From: JAVBNC01 sp031551765
Lineage (GTDB): Bacteria; Desulfobacterota; Desulfovibrionia; Desulfovibrionales; Desulfovibrionaceae
Direction of reading: 5' to 3'
Assembly (NCBI GenBank): GCA_031551765.1
Contig: JAVBNC010000029.1
Coordinates: forward strand, 1-53,985
DNA length: 53,985 nt
This document shows, one piece after another, positions 39,132 through 48,187 of this stretch. A model generated the notes under the pieces. That model ran no database searches and had not been told where the DNA came from. It worked only from the letters and a program-made list of their open reading frames with translations. How positions within the stretch are numbered: the stretch's first letter is position 1; each line of letters starts with the position of its first letter. Made by a program: the position numbers and the translations under genes.

Positions 39132-40643
39132 ATGCCTCAGTCACGCTCCGGCAAAAAGCCCGCCATTCCCAAAGATTCGCCCTTCACCATCGCCCTTGTG
39201 GGCAACAGCCGCATCTGGCAACTGCTGATAGGCATACTGGGCCGCGAGGAATTTATTGAGAGTTTTCCCTGGGTACGGATAGTGGGCCGGGTTGCGGGAA
39301 AAAACGCCGCCGGCGAGCCCCTTCCCCCGGCCATGGCGGCGGTGCCGGTTTATCCGGACTGCGCCGAGCTGTTCGCGGCCCATCCGGACGTGGCCATGGT
39401 CTGCGACCTTTCCGGCGACGGTTCCGGCATGGAAGAGCTGCGCCGCACGGCCCCCCCTTCCACAACCCTGATCACGGAAGAGGCCGTGCACCTGTTCTGC
39501 CGGGCCACGGCGGCCGGGTCCCTGGTCATAGGCGGGGGCGCGCGTCTACGCCGGGCGCGGGACATTTTCACCACCATCATCGACCAGATCGAAGAGGACG
39601 TGCTGGTGCTGGACCAGTCCAGCCGCATCGTGGACGTGAACAGCCATCTGGTGGACCGCCTGGGCGGCGGCAAGGACGACTACATCGGCAGGACCTGCGC
39701 GGACCTGCAAACGCTGGACGTGTGCTACGACGAGGCCATGGGCGTGTTCGAGCAGACCGTGCATTCGGGCAAACGCATGGCCCAGATGTACTCCAAGGTC
39801 ACGGACGACGGCCGCATGCGCCATTTCCGCATCTACGCCTTTCCCATCGCGGCGGAAGTGGGCCACACCCACCGCGTGGTGCTGATGCGCAGCGACACCA
39901 CGGCCCACGTGCAGATAGAGCAACGCCTGCAGCAGTCGGAAAAAATGGCGGCCATAGGCGAGCTTTCCACCTATATCGCCCATGAGATACGCAACCCTCT
40001 GTTCGCCATAGGCGGGTTCGCCAATTCCTTGCTGCGCTCCACCTCCCTGGACGATACGGCCCGGGAAAAGGCGCGCATTATTCTGGAAGAATCCAAGCGC
40101 CTGGACGACATTTTGAAGAGCATCCTCAATTTCGCCCGGCCCACGGACCAGGCCGTGGGTGAGATAGACACCAACCTGGTGGCCAGCCAGACCGTGGAGC
40201 TGATGGGCATAGGCAGCGACGAGCGCCATATTCTGATCGCGGCGGAACTGGCCCCGGAGCTGCCCAAGGTGCGCGGCAACGCGGAAATGCTCAAGCAGTG
40301 CCTGATCAACATCGTGAAAAACGCGCAGGAAGCCATGCCCCAGGGCGGGGCCATCCGGGTGCGCACCCGGCTGGTGGGCGCCAACGTGCTCTTGCAGGTG
40401 CAGGACGACGGCGTGGGCATTCCGCCGGAACTGCACGAACGCGTGTTCAGCCCCTTTTTCAGCACCAAGGACAAGGGCGCGGGCCTGGGCCTGGCCATGA
40501 CCCGCAAAATCATCGAGGAAATGGGCGGACGGGTGCATCTTTCCAGCCAGGCCGGCAAAGGCACCACCATCTCGCTTACCCTGCGGCCCATGCTGGCGGT
40601 GGCGGGGGGAAGCGACGAACAGGAACCGGAAAAGGACGGCTGA
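39132..40643 (+). CDS. NtrB-like sensor histidine kinase with Rossmann-like N-terminus and PAS domain
   Basis: The 503-residue soluble kinase begins with FTIALVGNSRIWQLLIGILG and a segment (about 18-140) that reads like a Rossmann nucleotide-binding fold (VRIVGRVAG, AAVPVYPDCAELFAAHPDVAMV). A PAS domain follows (FTTIIDQIEEDVLVLDQSSR). HisKA has His284 in YIAHEIRNPLFAIGGF, and the ATPase domain is intact (INIVKNAQEAMP, DDGVGIPPE, FSTKDKGAGLGLAM). No membrane span is seen. It thus looks like a cytoplasmic sensor of metabolic state; its regulator is not in the window. The stop overlaps the rdgB start by one base (TGATG). Confidence 0.9.
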   Translation: MPQSRSGKKPAIPKDSPFTIALVGNSRIWQLLIGILGREEFIESFPWVRIVGRVAGKNAAGEPLPPAMAAVPVYPDCAELFAAHPDVAMVCDLSGDGSGMEELRRTAPPSTTLITEEAVHLFCRATAAGSLVIGGGARLRRARDIFTTIIDQIEEDVLVLDQSSRIVDVNSHLVDRLGGGKDDYIGRTCADLQTLDVCYDEAMGVFEQTVHSGKRMAQMYSKVTDDGRMRHFRIYAFPIAAEVGHTHRVVLMRSDTTAHVQIEQRLQQSEKMAAIGELSTYIAHEIRNPLFAIGGFANSLLRSTSLDDTAREKARIILEESKRLDDILKSILNFARPTDQAVGEIDTNLVASQTVELMGIGSDERHILIAAELAPELPKVRGNAEMLKQCLINIVKNAQEAMPQGGAIRVRTRLVGANVLLQVQDDGVGIPPELHERVFSPFFSTKDKGAGLGLAMTRKIIEEMGGRVHLSSQAGKGTTISLTLRPMLAVAGGSDEQEPEKDG

Positions 40644-41266
40644 TGCTCCCGAACACCATTGTCTTCGCCACCCGCAACGCCGGAAAAATCAAGGAACTGG
40701 CGGACCTGTTCCAGGGTCTGGGCCTGACCGTCAAAGGGCTGGCCGACTACCCCGGGCTGGGCGAAATAGAGGAAAACGGCGCCACTTTCGCGGAAAACGC
40801 GCTGATCAAGGCCAAGGCCGTGGCGGAACACACGGGCTGCGTGGCCGTGGCCGACGATTCCGGCATAGAGGTGGACGCGCTGCACGGCGAACCCGGCGTG
40901 TTTTCCGCCCGCTACAGCGCGGAACCGGGCCGCCCGGCCACGGACGGGCGCAACAATGAAAAGCTTCTGGCCGCCATGCGCGGCGTTCCGGACGCCAGGC
41001 GCACCATCCGCTTCCGCTCCGCCATGGCCGCCTGCGCCCCGGACGGGCGGCACGTCATCCGCGAGGGAGCCTGGGAAGGAATTCTGGCCCACGCCCCGGC
41101 GGGAGCGGGCGGTTTCGGCTACGATCCCTTGTTTTTTGACCCGGAATTGGGCAAAACCGCCGCGGAAATAAGCCGCGCGCAAAAACACGCCCGCAGCCAC
41201 CGGGGCAAGGCCGTGCGCGCGCTTCTGGCCGCCTGGCCCGCGTTCTGGAACGAAGTGTCCGGGTAA
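40643..41266 (+). CDS. rdgB: XTP/dITP diphosphatase (RdgB/HAM1)
   Basis: The 207-residue house-cleaning enzyme hydrolyses dITP, ITP and XTP to monophosphates. It begins IVFATRNAGKIKEL, contains ENGATFAENALIKAKA, the metal site ADDSGIEVDAL with PGVFSARYS, GFGYDPLFF and the C-terminal ISRAQKHARSHRGKAV, the complete signature. Length is standard. It is translationally coupled to the kinase gene before it. Confidence 0.95.
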   Translation: MLPNTIVFATRNAGKIKELADLFQGLGLTVKGLADYPGLGEIEENGATFAENALIKAKAVAEHTGCVAVADDSGIEVDALHGEPGVFSARYSAEPGRPATDGRNNEKLLAAMRGVPDARRTIRFRSAMAACAPDGRHVIREGAWEGILAHAPAGAGGFGYDPLFFDPELGKTAAEISRAQKHARSHRGKAVRALLAAWPAFWNEVSG

Positions 41267-41384
41267 GAGCGGCGCCCGACCGCGCCCGCTGCTGGCTTTT
41301 TCCCGTGTGTCACGGGCAGAATATGGATATCGGAAGACATTGCCTCCCACTCTAAAGTGAAAAATAGCACAAAAGGAGACAGAT

Positions 41385-42608
41385 ATGGCTCAGGATACCA
41401 CACCCGGCAACGGCGTTGACCGGCGGAACTTTCTCAAAAGCGGCATGGCCGTGGGCGTCGGCGCCCTGGTAACTTCCCTGGCCGCGCGCGAAGCCGTGGC
41501 CGCCCCGGCCCCGGCGGGCAACGCCACGGCTCCGGCGGCAGCGGCCGCCCCGGCCAAGGCCCCGGCCGCTCCCGCGCTGAAAATGGCGGACGTGCTGCGC
41601 ATTGCCCGCGAAAAACTCTATCCCTTATGCCGGGTCTGCCCGGAATGCGACGGCGTGGCCTGCGCCGGGGAAGTGCCGGGCTTCGGCGGCATAGGCTCGG
41701 GCAAGGCTTTCAAGAACAACTACAACGAACTGGCCAAAGTCGAACTGGTCATGCGCACCTTTCACGACATGAAAAAGCCCGACCTGTCCGTGGATATTTT
41801 CGGCTACAAGCTTGACTTTCCCTGCATGTCCGCGGCCACCGGCGGCGTGACCTACAATATGGGCAACAAAATGTCCGAAGATGACTACATCAACGCCATC
41901 CTGGGCGGCTGTCTGGACGCGGGGAGCCTGGGCTGGGCCGCCGACGGCATAGGCGACAAGCTGGAAGTGTACCAGAAGCGCATCGACATTCTGAAAAGCT
42001 TCGGCGGCAAGGGCATAGCCACCATCAAGCCCAAGGCCCAGGACGAGATCATCAAGCGCTTCCGCATGATTGAAGAGGCCGGGGGCCTGGCCGTGGCCGT
42101 GGATATCGACTCCGCCGGCCGGGCCGCGCGCGCCCTGCCCGGCCAGATCGTGGAGCCCAAAACGCCCAAGCAACTGGCCGAACTGGTCAAAGCCACCAAA
42201 CTGCCCTTCATCATCAAGGGCGTAATGACCGTGGAAGAGGCCAAGATAGCCGTGGACGTGGGCGCGAAAGGCATCGTGGTTTCCAACCACGGCGGCCGGG
42301 TGCTGGACTACACCCCGGCTTCCTGTACCGTGCTGCCGGCCATTGCCGACGCGGTCAAGGGCAGGACTCTCATTCTGGTGGACGGAGCGGTGCGGCGCGG
42401 CACGGACGTGCTGAAACTTCTGGCTCTGGGCGCGGACGCGGCCCTGGTGGGCCGCCCGCTCATTCGCGGGGCGCACGGCGGCGGCAGGCAGGGTGTGGCC
42501 ATGATGATGCGCGCCATCAAGACCGAAATGACCGACGCCATGGTGCTGACCGGCGTCGCCAGCGCGCGCAGCGTGCCGCGCTCCATTATCGCCGGGGCAA
42601 AGGCATGA
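41385..42608 (+). CDS. Tat-exported FMN-dependent alpha-hydroxy-acid oxidoreductase
   Basis: The 407-residue protein starts with a twin-arginine signal (DRRNFLK at 12-18, a hydrophobic stretch, AVAAP near 40) and an Ala/Pro linker. A Cys cluster C82-x2-C85-x2-C88-x4-C93 (CRVCPECDGVAC) follows. The TIM barrel of the FMN alpha-hydroxy-acid family comes next: FIIKGVMTVEEA holds the FMN Lys, VVSNHGGRVLD the catalytic His and Arg, and VDGAVRRGTDVLKLLALGA plus LVGRP the phosphate site. The four-Cys start is known from anaerobe homologues of unknown substrate. Tat export fits a folded flavoprotein. Its stop overlaps the start of the decaheme cytochrome gene, the probable electron partner. Confidence 0.85.
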   Translation: MAQDTTPGNGVDRRNFLKSGMAVGVGALVTSLAAREAVAAPAPAGNATAPAAAAAPAKAPAAPALKMADVLRIAREKLYPLCRVCPECDGVACAGEVPGFGGIGSGKAFKNNYNELAKVELVMRTFHDMKKPDLSVDIFGYKLDFPCMSAATGGVTYNMGNKMSEDDYINAILGGCLDAGSLGWAADGIGDKLEVYQKRIDILKSFGGKGIATIKPKAQDEIIKRFRMIEEAGGLAVAVDIDSAGRAARALPGQIVEPKTPKQLAELVKATKLPFIIKGVMTVEEAKIAVDVGAKGIVVSNHGGRVLDYTPASCTVLPAIADAVKGRTLILVDGAVRRGTDVLKLLALGADAALVGRPLIRGAHGGGRQGVAMMMRAIKTEMTDAMVLTGVASARSVPRSIIAGAKA

Positions 42609-44434
42609 GACGGATACAGGGCGTATTGACCCTGGTCCTGCTGCTCTGCCTGCCCGGCGTTGCCTTGGCCACCCACGAGACAACGCTGCGATACGGCGGC
42701 GCGGGCCAGGGGGTTGTGGTCTTTGACGGCAGGCTGCACGCCGGCAAGGGCTATGTGTGCAACGACTGCCACCTGGATTACTTCACCACCCAGAAAAAGG
42801 CGCGGATCACCATCCGCGAGCACTTCGCGGCCGCAAGCTGCTTCTCCTGTCACGACAACAAGACGGCCAGCCGAGATTGCGCGAGCTGCCACCGTAAGTT
42901 CCCCTCGGAACCCATGAGCTCTTCCAGGGCCATGGCCCAGGTGCAGACCGGCGCCCTGCCCGAGGGCACGGACGCCACCCCCTTCCTGGAGGGAAAATTC
43001 GGGGCCTCGGAACAGAGCCGGGCCTGTTTTTCCTGCCACGGCAGCGGGCATCTGGCCCCGGTGAGCGAGCGGGGCAAAAAACTGCCCATCAACCTGGATA
43101 TGAAGGCTTTTGCGAACAGCAGCCACGGCACCCTGGCCTGCGCCACCTGCCATATGGGCAGCGAAGGCAAGGCCAGCTTCACCCAGGTGCCGCACAAGCT
43201 GGACACCAAGGCCAGCCCCACCTGCCTTTCCTGCCACCAGGAAAGCATGAGCGGCCAGATCGCGTCCTTCAAACAGAGCGCCCACTTTGCCAAGGTGGGC
43301 GACAAAGTGACTTGCGCGAACTGCCACGACGCCCACAGCATGCCGCGAAAAGGGCGGCCAAAGCCCGCCTACGCGACGGCCACGTCCCGCCTGAACGCGG
43401 AATGCCTTAGCTGCCACGCGGACGCGGCCAAGTTGAAGAGCCTCTCCGGCAAAGACGCGCGCACGGCGGACCCGGCCCACTCCTTCCTGGGCAACTGGCA
43501 GGCCCACCGGAAAGCGGTGATGTGTGTGGAATGCCATACCGCGCCGGACCGGGGCCACGACGGCACGGGTAAGGAACACATCATCCTGAAAAAGGAAGCG
43601 TCCTTAAGGGATTGCGCTTCCTGCCACAACAACTCCAACTCCCTCGTTCTCAAGCGGGCCGCCGCCTATGCGAGCGGGGACGCCTCCTTTGCCAGGGCCT
43701 ACATGCCGGGCGCGGGCAAAACCAGCGGGCTGGACCGCTTCGGCGGCTACGCCCTGGGCCTGGTGCTGGCGCTTATCGCGGCCCACGCCCTGGGGCGCGC
43801 CTTCAGCGCCAAGCAGGCCTCCTGCGCGGCGGAGCCCGGGCAGCGCGTGTTCGTGTACCCCGGCACCGCGCGGGTGCTGCACTGGATCAACGCCCTGCTC
43901 TTTGTGGCGCTGCTGTATAGCGGCCTTTCCATCCGCTTCACGGGCGGCTCCTTTGCCATGGGCCTGGAAAACGCCGTCCAAACGCACGACTGGGCCGGGA
44001 TACTGCTGGCGCTGAACTTCGCGGTCTTCCTGGCCGTGGGTCTGGCCACCGGCGATATCCGGCAGTACCTGCCGCGCCTGCAAGGCCTGGGCGACAGGCT
44101 GGCCGCGCAGACGCGCTATTACCTGCACGGCATCTTCAAGGGCGAGGCGCACCCCTTCGCGGTTACCCGCGAGCAGCGCTTCAACCCCCTGCAACAGGTG
44201 ACCTACTTCCTGGTGTTCCTCATCGGCATGCCGGTGCTCATCTTCTCCGGTCTGGCCCTGCTCTTCCCGGGCCTGACCGGCGCGGACAGGGCCTGCCTGG
44301 CCTGGTTCCACTACGGCCTGGCGCTGTTCTACACCCTGTTCCTGATGGGCCATATCTACCTGGCCACCACGGGCAAAACACCGTGCAGTCTGCTCAAAGG
44401 CATGATCGACGGTTACCACGAAAAAGAGGAGTAA
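42605..44434 (+). CDS. Decaheme cytochrome c fused to a membrane cytochrome b domain
   Basis: The 609-residue protein has a signal peptide (to about ALATHE) and ten CxxCH heme-c motifs in its first 350 residues (CNDCH, CFSCH, CASCH, CFSCH, CATCH, CLSCH, CANCH, CLSCH, CVECH, CASCH). From about 375 on there are five hydrophobic spans with His residues suited to heme b (RVLHWINALL, THDWAGILL, WFHYGLALFY, LMGHIYLATTG), resembling the formate-dehydrogenase gamma/hydrogenase cytochrome b domain. It could pass electrons between the quinone pool and the periplasm. The ATGA overlap with the flavoprotein gene indicates one functional unit. Confidence 0.9.
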   Translation: MRRIQGVLTLVLLLCLPGVALATHETTLRYGGAGQGVVVFDGRLHAGKGYVCNDCHLDYFTTQKKARITIREHFAAASCFSCHDNKTASRDCASCHRKFPSEPMSSSRAMAQVQTGALPEGTDATPFLEGKFGASEQSRACFSCHGSGHLAPVSERGKKLPINLDMKAFANSSHGTLACATCHMGSEGKASFTQVPHKLDTKASPTCLSCHQESMSGQIASFKQSAHFAKVGDKVTCANCHDAHSMPRKGRPKPAYATATSRLNAECLSCHADAAKLKSLSGKDARTADPAHSFLGNWQAHRKAVMCVECHTAPDRGHDGTGKEHIILKKEASLRDCASCHNNSNSLVLKRAAAYASGDASFARAYMPGAGKTSGLDRFGGYALGLVLALIAAHALGRAFSAKQASCAAEPGQRVFVYPGTARVLHWINALLFVALLYSGLSIRFTGGSFAMGLENAVQTHDWAGILLALNFAVFLAVGLATGDIRQYLPRLQGLGDRLAAQTRYYLHGIFKGEAHPFAVTREQRFNPLQQVTYFLVFLIGMPVLIFSGLALLFPGLTGADRACLAWFHYGLALFYTLFLMGHIYLATTGKTPCSLLKGMIDGYHEKEE

Positions 44435-44486
44435 GCGCGAATGAAAGCCCCCGCTCCGGTTCGCCGGGGCGGAGGCCGCAAAAAAG

Positions 44487-44518
44487 AAAGGGAGCGGTGT
44501 ATGCCGCTCCCTTTTATG
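44487..44518. terminator. Bidirectional terminator after the cytochrome gene
   Basis: An 11-bp stem (44487-44497 with 44504-44514) is followed by TTTTA on the plus strand. On the minus strand TTTCTTTTTT follows, which makes it strong for the gene at 44538. Confidence 0.85.
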
Positions 44519-44537
44519 TGCCAAGGAACGCGTCCCC

Positions 44538-44882
44538 CTACGCGGAGCCCTTGGCGTCCTCCATGAGGAGGAAATCGTGCGTAGAAAGGCTGGTCAGCCG
44601 CACCATGTGCAGTTGGAACCCGGAGTGTCCCGGCCTGCAGTGGGGGCAGCCGTCTGAAAGTATCAGGCAGCATTCGTCCAGCAGGTTCATATCCATGCCG
44701 GAAGCCCGGACAATGGCCCGGGTTCTGCCCTTTTCCCAAAGCACGGGCTTGCCGCACATGCGGCATTCCACATACAAAAGTTCCGGGTCATAGCCGGGAC
44801 CCGGTGTGGTGCTTTCCGGCGGCAACCCTGTTTCCAGCCTTGACCAATAATAGGCCCGCATCAACCGGCTTTCCGTATTCAT
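44538..44882 (-). CDS. Small Cys-rich protein with CxxC pairs, probably zinc binding
   Basis: The 114-residue protein has ECRMCGKPVLWEKGR at mid-length and later DECC and DGCPHCRPGH, giving two CxxC pairs fit to bind zinc. No catalytic family is recognised. The start MNTESRLMRAYYWSRL is preferred since AGGGAG lies seven bases upstream; a longer frame extends about 77 codons into the leader region without a ribosome site. It stands alone between a strong terminator and the divergent mutL. Confidence 0.7.
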   Translation of the reverse strand: MNTESRLMRAYYWSRLETGLPPESTTPGPGYDPELLYVECRMCGKPVLWEKGRTRAIVRASGMDMNLLDECCLILSDGCPHCRPGHSGFQLHMVRLTSLSTHDFLLMEDAKGSA

Positions 44883-45145
44883 AACGCACTCCCTGAGCTT
44901 GCCGGCAGGCTCGATATCCAACGTAACGCGTCCATGGGCACCCGCGGCGCGCCGCAAACCGGAATCCCGGCTTGCTGAGCGGGTACCTGAAAACACTTCT
45001 GACGCACTCATGTAAAGGATATGGTTTTTCCCAATTAAGGCAAGTGGCAAATGGAAAACGGCCTTCCGTTTCCCCCTCTTTACCCTGCCCCTGATTGCGG
45101 CTACCATACGCAATGTATTGGCACCCCCTGTAACCTGGATCCATC

Positions 45146-47077
45146 ATGTCTCTGCCCGCCGCCCCCATCCGTCTGCTGCCCCCGGAGCTGCGCAACCAGA
45201 TAGCCGCCGGCGAGGTGGTGGAACGCCCGGCCAGCGTGCTCAAAGAGCTGGTGGAAAACAGCCTGGACGCCGGAGCCTCTTCCGTGCAAATCAGCCTGGA
45301 AAACGGCGGCCAGAGCCTGCTTTCCGTGCGCGACGACGGCCGGGGCATCCCGCCTGACGAGTTGGAACTGGCCGTCACCCGCCACGCCACCAGCAAGGTG
45401 TCCAGCTTTGCGGATCTCTTGCGCGTGGCCAGCTACGGCTTTCGCGGGGAAGCCCTGCCCAGCATCGCGTCCGTGTCCTGCCTGCGGGTGACCAGCGTGC
45501 ATACTCCGGACCCGGATAGCCCGGTGCAGGAAGCCGCCTTTATCGAAGTGCGCGCGGGCCGCGTCACCGCTTCCGGCCCCGCCGCGCTGCACAAGGGCAC
45601 TCTGGTGGAAGTGCGGGATTTGTTCGCCAACGTCCCGGCCCGGCTCAAATTTCTCAAGACCCCGTCCACGGAGCAGAAGCGCTGCGAAGAGCTGCTGCTG
45701 CGCCTGGCGCTGGCCCGGTTGGACGCGGGCTTTACCCTGGAAGCGGGCGGGCGGGAACTGTTCCACTTCGCGCCCGGCCAGAGCCTGGCCCAGCGCCTGG
45801 AGCGCATCTGGCCGCCCACGGTCACGGAATCCCTGCTGCCCTTTGACGCGGCCCGCCACGGCATCCGCGCGCACGGCCTGACATCCCGCCCCCAGAGCGC
45901 CCAAAGCCGGGGCGACCGCATTCTGCTTTACGTCAACGGCCGCCCGGTGAGCGACCGCACCCTGCTGGCCGCCGTGCGCACCGCGTACAAGGGCCGCCTT
46001 ATTTCCCGCGAATACCCCCAGACTGTGCTGTTCGTGGAGCTGCCGCCGGAAGAGGTGGACGTCAACGTGCACCCGGCCAAGAGCGAGGTGCGCTTCCGCG
46101 GCGAAAGCCCGGTTTTTTCCGCCGTGCTCCACGCCGTGCAGACCGCGCTGGACAGCACTTTGCCCCTGCCCCCGCTGGCGGGCGTCTCCCTGGAAAACGC
46201 TGTCCCCACGTCCCAGGCACGCCGGGAAGATACGGCCAGGCCCCTGGGCTTCTGGGGGGACTTGGACAGCCCCTCCCCGCTGTACAAAACCAAGGAACGG
46301 CCGCAAGAGTCCGCCCCCGATCCGGCGGAAGGCCCCATGGAAAGCCCGGCGGATGAGCCGGAAGCGGCCCCGCACACGGAACACCCCGGCCCGGCCCTGT
46401 TCCCCGGCCCCTCCCGACCCGCGCCCAGCCCCTTTCTCCCGCCCATGGCCGGGGAAGAGGTGCCGCCCGTTTACGGCAAGGCCGTCCCGCCCCATCCGGC
46501 ATCCACTCCCTCGCCGGGACAAAAGCCGCAGGTGGGGGATCTCCTCTACCTGGGCCAGGTAGCGGACTGCTACCTGGTGGCGCGCCGGGGTCAGGATCTG
46601 CTGCTCATTGACCAGCACGCCGCGCACGAGCGCATACGCCTGCACCAGATCCAACGGGAAGGCAGCGCGGGCCAGTCCCAGCTTTTGGCCCTGCCCCTGG
46701 AACTGCCCCTGCACCCCGGCGAAACCCAGGAACTGCAAGCCCTGTGGGCGGAACTGGCAAATCTGGGCTTTTCCCTGGAAACAGCCGGGACCGTGCTGCG
46801 CGTGGCGGGCATTCCGCCGCTGCTGGACCGTTCCGGGGCGGAACAGTTCCTGCGTCTGGCCCTGGCCGGGAAAAAGGGCGGCTTTGAAAGCCTCTGGCAC
46901 CTCATGGCCTGCCGCAGTGCCGTCAAGGCCGGGCAGCAGCTTACGGACGACGAAGCCGCCGCGTTGCTGGCCCAGTGGCGGGCCACCCCGGACAGCGGCT
47001 ATTGCCCTCACGGCCGCCCGGTGGCTGTCAGCCTGACTCCCAGGGAGCTGGAAAAGCTGTTCAAGCGCAAGCCTTAA
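45146..47077 (+). CDS. mutL: DNA mismatch repair protein MutL
   Basis: The 643-residue protein has the GHKL ATPase start IRLLPPELRNQIAAGEVVER, then LVENSLDAGASSV, DDGRGIPPDEL, SYGFRGEALPSIASV and the transducer segment FVNGRPVSDRT in the form YVNGRPVSDRT. A Pro-rich linker covers about 345-450. The C-terminal dimer and endonuclease domain shows LLIDQHAAHERIRLHQ, ACRSAVKAGQQLT and CPHGRPV. The metal motif DQHA-x2-E-x4-E has His at its last position. It couples MutS recognition to strand removal. There is no mutS in the window. Confidence 0.95.
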   Translation: MSLPAAPIRLLPPELRNQIAAGEVVERPASVLKELVENSLDAGASSVQISLENGGQSLLSVRDDGRGIPPDELELAVTRHATSKVSSFADLLRVASYGFRGEALPSIASVSCLRVTSVHTPDPDSPVQEAAFIEVRAGRVTASGPAALHKGTLVEVRDLFANVPARLKFLKTPSTEQKRCEELLLRLALARLDAGFTLEAGGRELFHFAPGQSLAQRLERIWPPTVTESLLPFDAARHGIRAHGLTSRPQSAQSRGDRILLYVNGRPVSDRTLLAAVRTAYKGRLISREYPQTVLFVELPPEEVDVNVHPAKSEVRFRGESPVFSAVLHAVQTALDSTLPLPPLAGVSLENAVPTSQARREDTARPLGFWGDLDSPSPLYKTKERPQESAPDPAEGPMESPADEPEAAPHTEHPGPALFPGPSRPAPSPFLPPMAGEEVPPVYGKAVPPHPASTPSPGQKPQVGDLLYLGQVADCYLVARRGQDLLLIDQHAAHERIRLHQIQREGSAGQSQLLALPLELPLHPGETQELQALWAELANLGFSLETAGTVLRVAGIPPLLDRSGAEQFLRLALAGKKGGFESLWHLMACRSAVKAGQQLTDDEAAALLAQWRATPDSGYCPHGRPVAVSLTPRELEKLFKRKP

Positions 47078-47185
47078 GGGCTATTCCCAAAGAGTCTTTT
47101 TCTTTTTATCCTTCTCTTGAAGCCCCCCTGCTTTTGGGGTAACACAACGCCCAAGCTGCGGGTTTTTGTCCCGCACGGGAGCGCC

Positions 47186-48169
47186 ATGGACGTCTTTTAC
47201 GATATTCCCGGCCTGCGGGCCGCTGTGCCGTGGGGCACGGCCCACGCCGTCACCATCGGCAACTTTGACGGGGTGCACCTGGGCCACCGCTCCCTTATCG
47301 AGAGAACCCGCGAAAAAGCGGCCCGCCTGGGCATAGCCTCCATGGCCGTCACTTTTGATCCCCACCCCCTGCGCCTGCTTAGCGGCGTGCATTTGCCGGA
47401 CCTGCTGACCGACCTGCCCCGCAAGCTGGAACTGCTGGCCGAACTGGGCCTGGACCGCACCCTGGTGCTCACCTTCACCCGTGAACTGGCGGAACAAAGC
47501 CCGGAAGATTTCGTGGCCTCCACCCTGGCGTGCGCGCTGCACACCAGGGAACTGGTCATCGGCTACGACTACGCCATGGGCAAGGGCCGGCGCGGCGACT
47601 GCGCGCTGCTCTCCCGCCTGGGGGAACAGCACGGTTTCGGCGTGGAGCAGATGCCGCCCCTGCGCGTGGGCGACGCCGTGGCCAGTTCTTCCCTGATCCG
47701 GGAGGAGCTGAAACAAGGCCAGGTGGAACGGGCCGCCGCGCTGCTAGGCCGCCCGCACAGCGTGGACGGCCTGGTGGTGCGCGGCGCGGGCCGGGGCGGC
47801 GCGGCTCTGGGCTTTCCCACCGTGAACCTCAGCCTGGGGGACGTGCTGTTGCCGCAGGGCGGCGTGTACGCGGCCTGGGCGGAATTTGCGGCCGGGGACC
47901 CCGTCTCCCGCCCGTTCATGGCCGTGGCCAACGTGGGCTTCAACCCCACTTTTGACGGCTCCAGCCTGAGCCTGGAAGCCCATTTGCTGGATTTTTCACA
48001 GGATGTTTACGGCAAAACCGTGCGCCTTTCGTTCATGCGCCGCCTGCGCGCGGAAACCCGCTTCCCCTCGCCGGAAGCGCTCAAACAACAAATCGCGCGG
48101 GACACGGCAACGGCCCGCGAATGGCTGTCCCTGCCAGAGGCGCGCCTGCGCCCCGCCTCCGCCGGGTAA
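47186..48169 (+). CDS. ribF: Bifunctional riboflavin kinase/FAD synthetase RibF
   Basis: The 327-residue enzyme converts riboflavin to FMN and FAD. The N-terminal nucleotidyltransferase domain has AVTIGNFDGVHLGHRSLI and AVTFDPHPL, with GYDYAMGKGRRGD and SSSLIREEL. The C-terminal kinase domain has GAGRGGAALGFPTVNL and VANVGFNPTF, with LLDFSQDVYGK. ATG 47186 follows GGGAG; an earlier in-frame start reads through a Pro/Cys segment without homology. It starts 108 bases after mutL. Confidence 0.95.
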   Translation: MDVFYDIPGLRAAVPWGTAHAVTIGNFDGVHLGHRSLIERTREKAARLGIASMAVTFDPHPLRLLSGVHLPDLLTDLPRKLELLAELGLDRTLVLTFTRELAEQSPEDFVASTLACALHTRELVIGYDYAMGKGRRGDCALLSRLGEQHGFGVEQMPPLRVGDAVASSSLIREELKQGQVERAAALLGRPHSVDGLVVRGAGRGGAALGFPTVNLSLGDVLLPQGGVYAAWAEFAAGDPVSRPFMAVANVGFNPTFDGSSLSLEAHLLDFSQDVYGKTVRLSFMRRLRAETRFPSPEALKQQIARDTATAREWLSLPEARLRPASAG

Positions 48170-48187
48170 GCTCTATCCGGAGCCTCT

